Positions 5,468 to 5,637 of a stretch of 5,637 bases of DNA are shown here, piece by piece; position 1 is the first letter of the stretch; every line of letters begins with the position of its first letter. Position numbers and translations under genes: made by a program. The notes below the pieces were generated by a model. It worked only from the letters and a program-made list of their open reading frames with translations. It searched no databases and was not told the origin of the DNA. Origin of the DNA: Streptomyces sp. NBS 14/10 (lineage in GTDB: Bacteria; Actinomycetota; Actinomycetes; Streptomycetales; Streptomycetaceae); NCBI RefSeq assembly GCF_002224125.1, contig NZ_NCSM01000053.1:1-5637 (forward strand), in the 5' to 3' direction.

Positions 5468-5637
5468 GGGCGTGTGGTTTGGATCATCGGATCGTTGGTC
5501 TGATGTGTCGTTGACTGATGCGCAGTGGGCACGGATCGAGCCGTTGCTCCCGGACCGGACGCCGATGCGGGGCGGTCGCTGGAGGGATCACCGGGAGGTG
5601 ATCGACGTGATCGCCTTCACGTTCCAGACGGGAACGC
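5468..5637 (+). mobile_element. IS5-family element, left part only (runs off the window)
   Basis: The element probably begins at the GGGCGTGTGG that follows or overlaps CTAG (5465-5468) and continues past the right edge. Its transposase gene starts about 37 bp inside. The boundary is inferred, because the other inverted repeat lies outside the window. It stands 18 bp beyond the last recognisable folD codon. Confidence 0.65.
5505..5637 (+). CDS. IS5-family transposase, N-terminal part (DUF4096-type), truncated by the window edge
   Basis: From the GTG at 5505 the frame reads MSLTDAQWARIEPLLPDRTP, then GGRWRDHREVIDVIAFTFQTGT, and is open to the end of the window (44 codons). This is the standard N-terminal domain of streptomycete IS5-family transposases, which precedes a DDE catalytic part, often supplied by a second frame through programmed frameshifting. 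The ATG at 5503 cannot be the start, because its frame stops after three codons. No Shine-Dalgarno sequence is obvious, as is usual for IS genes. The catalytic residues lie outside the window, so it cannot be judged whether the gene is intact. Confidence 0.9.
   Translation, partial: MSLTDAQWARIEPLLPDRTPMRGGRWRDHREVIDVIAFTFQTGT

Noticed and set aside
5108..5503. 131-codon frame beginning far upstream of the folD remnant as a real extended gene
   Set aside because: The first 74 codons show no conservation and no ribosome binding site. FolD homology begins exactly behind an internal Shine-Dalgarno sequence, so the upstream part is leader DNA.

Overview
The window is GC-rich actinobacterial DNA, most likely from Streptomyces. 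It uses GTG as well as ATG starts, carries a tRNA-Pro(GGG) 3' end of Streptomyces type, and its transposases, its GntR/UTRA regulator and its folD fragment all look streptomycete. It is an accessory, rearranged region. Three mobile elements and two gene remnants surround one intact two-gene metabolic unit.

Left part (about 1-2750): two related insertion elements, each encoding one DDE integrase-core transposase, lie head to head and are transcribed away from each other. The first (minus strand, about 7-1253) has one good terminus and one degenerate terminus. The second (plus strand, 1547-2747) has a clear 24-bp imperfect terminal inverted repeat, with 19 of 24 positions matching. About 290 bp without a recognisable gene separates them.

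Middle (about 2795-2890): a minus-strand 3' fragment of tRNA-Pro(GGG) runs from the anticodon loop to the 3' end. It is followed by a strong 17-bp-stem intrinsic terminator, and no 5' half is present. This is the usual scar left where an integrative element has recombined into the 3' end of a tRNA gene. Its polarity puts the old chromosome on the left and the inserted DNA on the right.

Right part (about 3022-5637): a GntR/HutC-type regulator and a DadA/glycine oxidase-like FAD oxidoreductase form a minus-strand operon. A palindromic operator overlaps a probable leaderless promoter in front of it. About 380 bp of structured intergenic DNA separates this operon from a divergent folD remnant. 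That remnant keeps its Shine-Dalgarno sequence and first 40 codons, but has GCG where the start codon should be and is cut off near an IS5-family element that runs out of the window.

Taken together, the regulator probably controls itself and the oxidase in response to an unknown small molecule. The divergent folD remnant suggests, as inference only, that the module once coupled an N-methyl-amine or amino acid oxidation to folate one-carbon metabolism. I see no complete novel defence or mobile system. The strongest second-look items are the tRNA-Pro attachment-site remnant, the doubly broken folD and the operator/promoter architecture.
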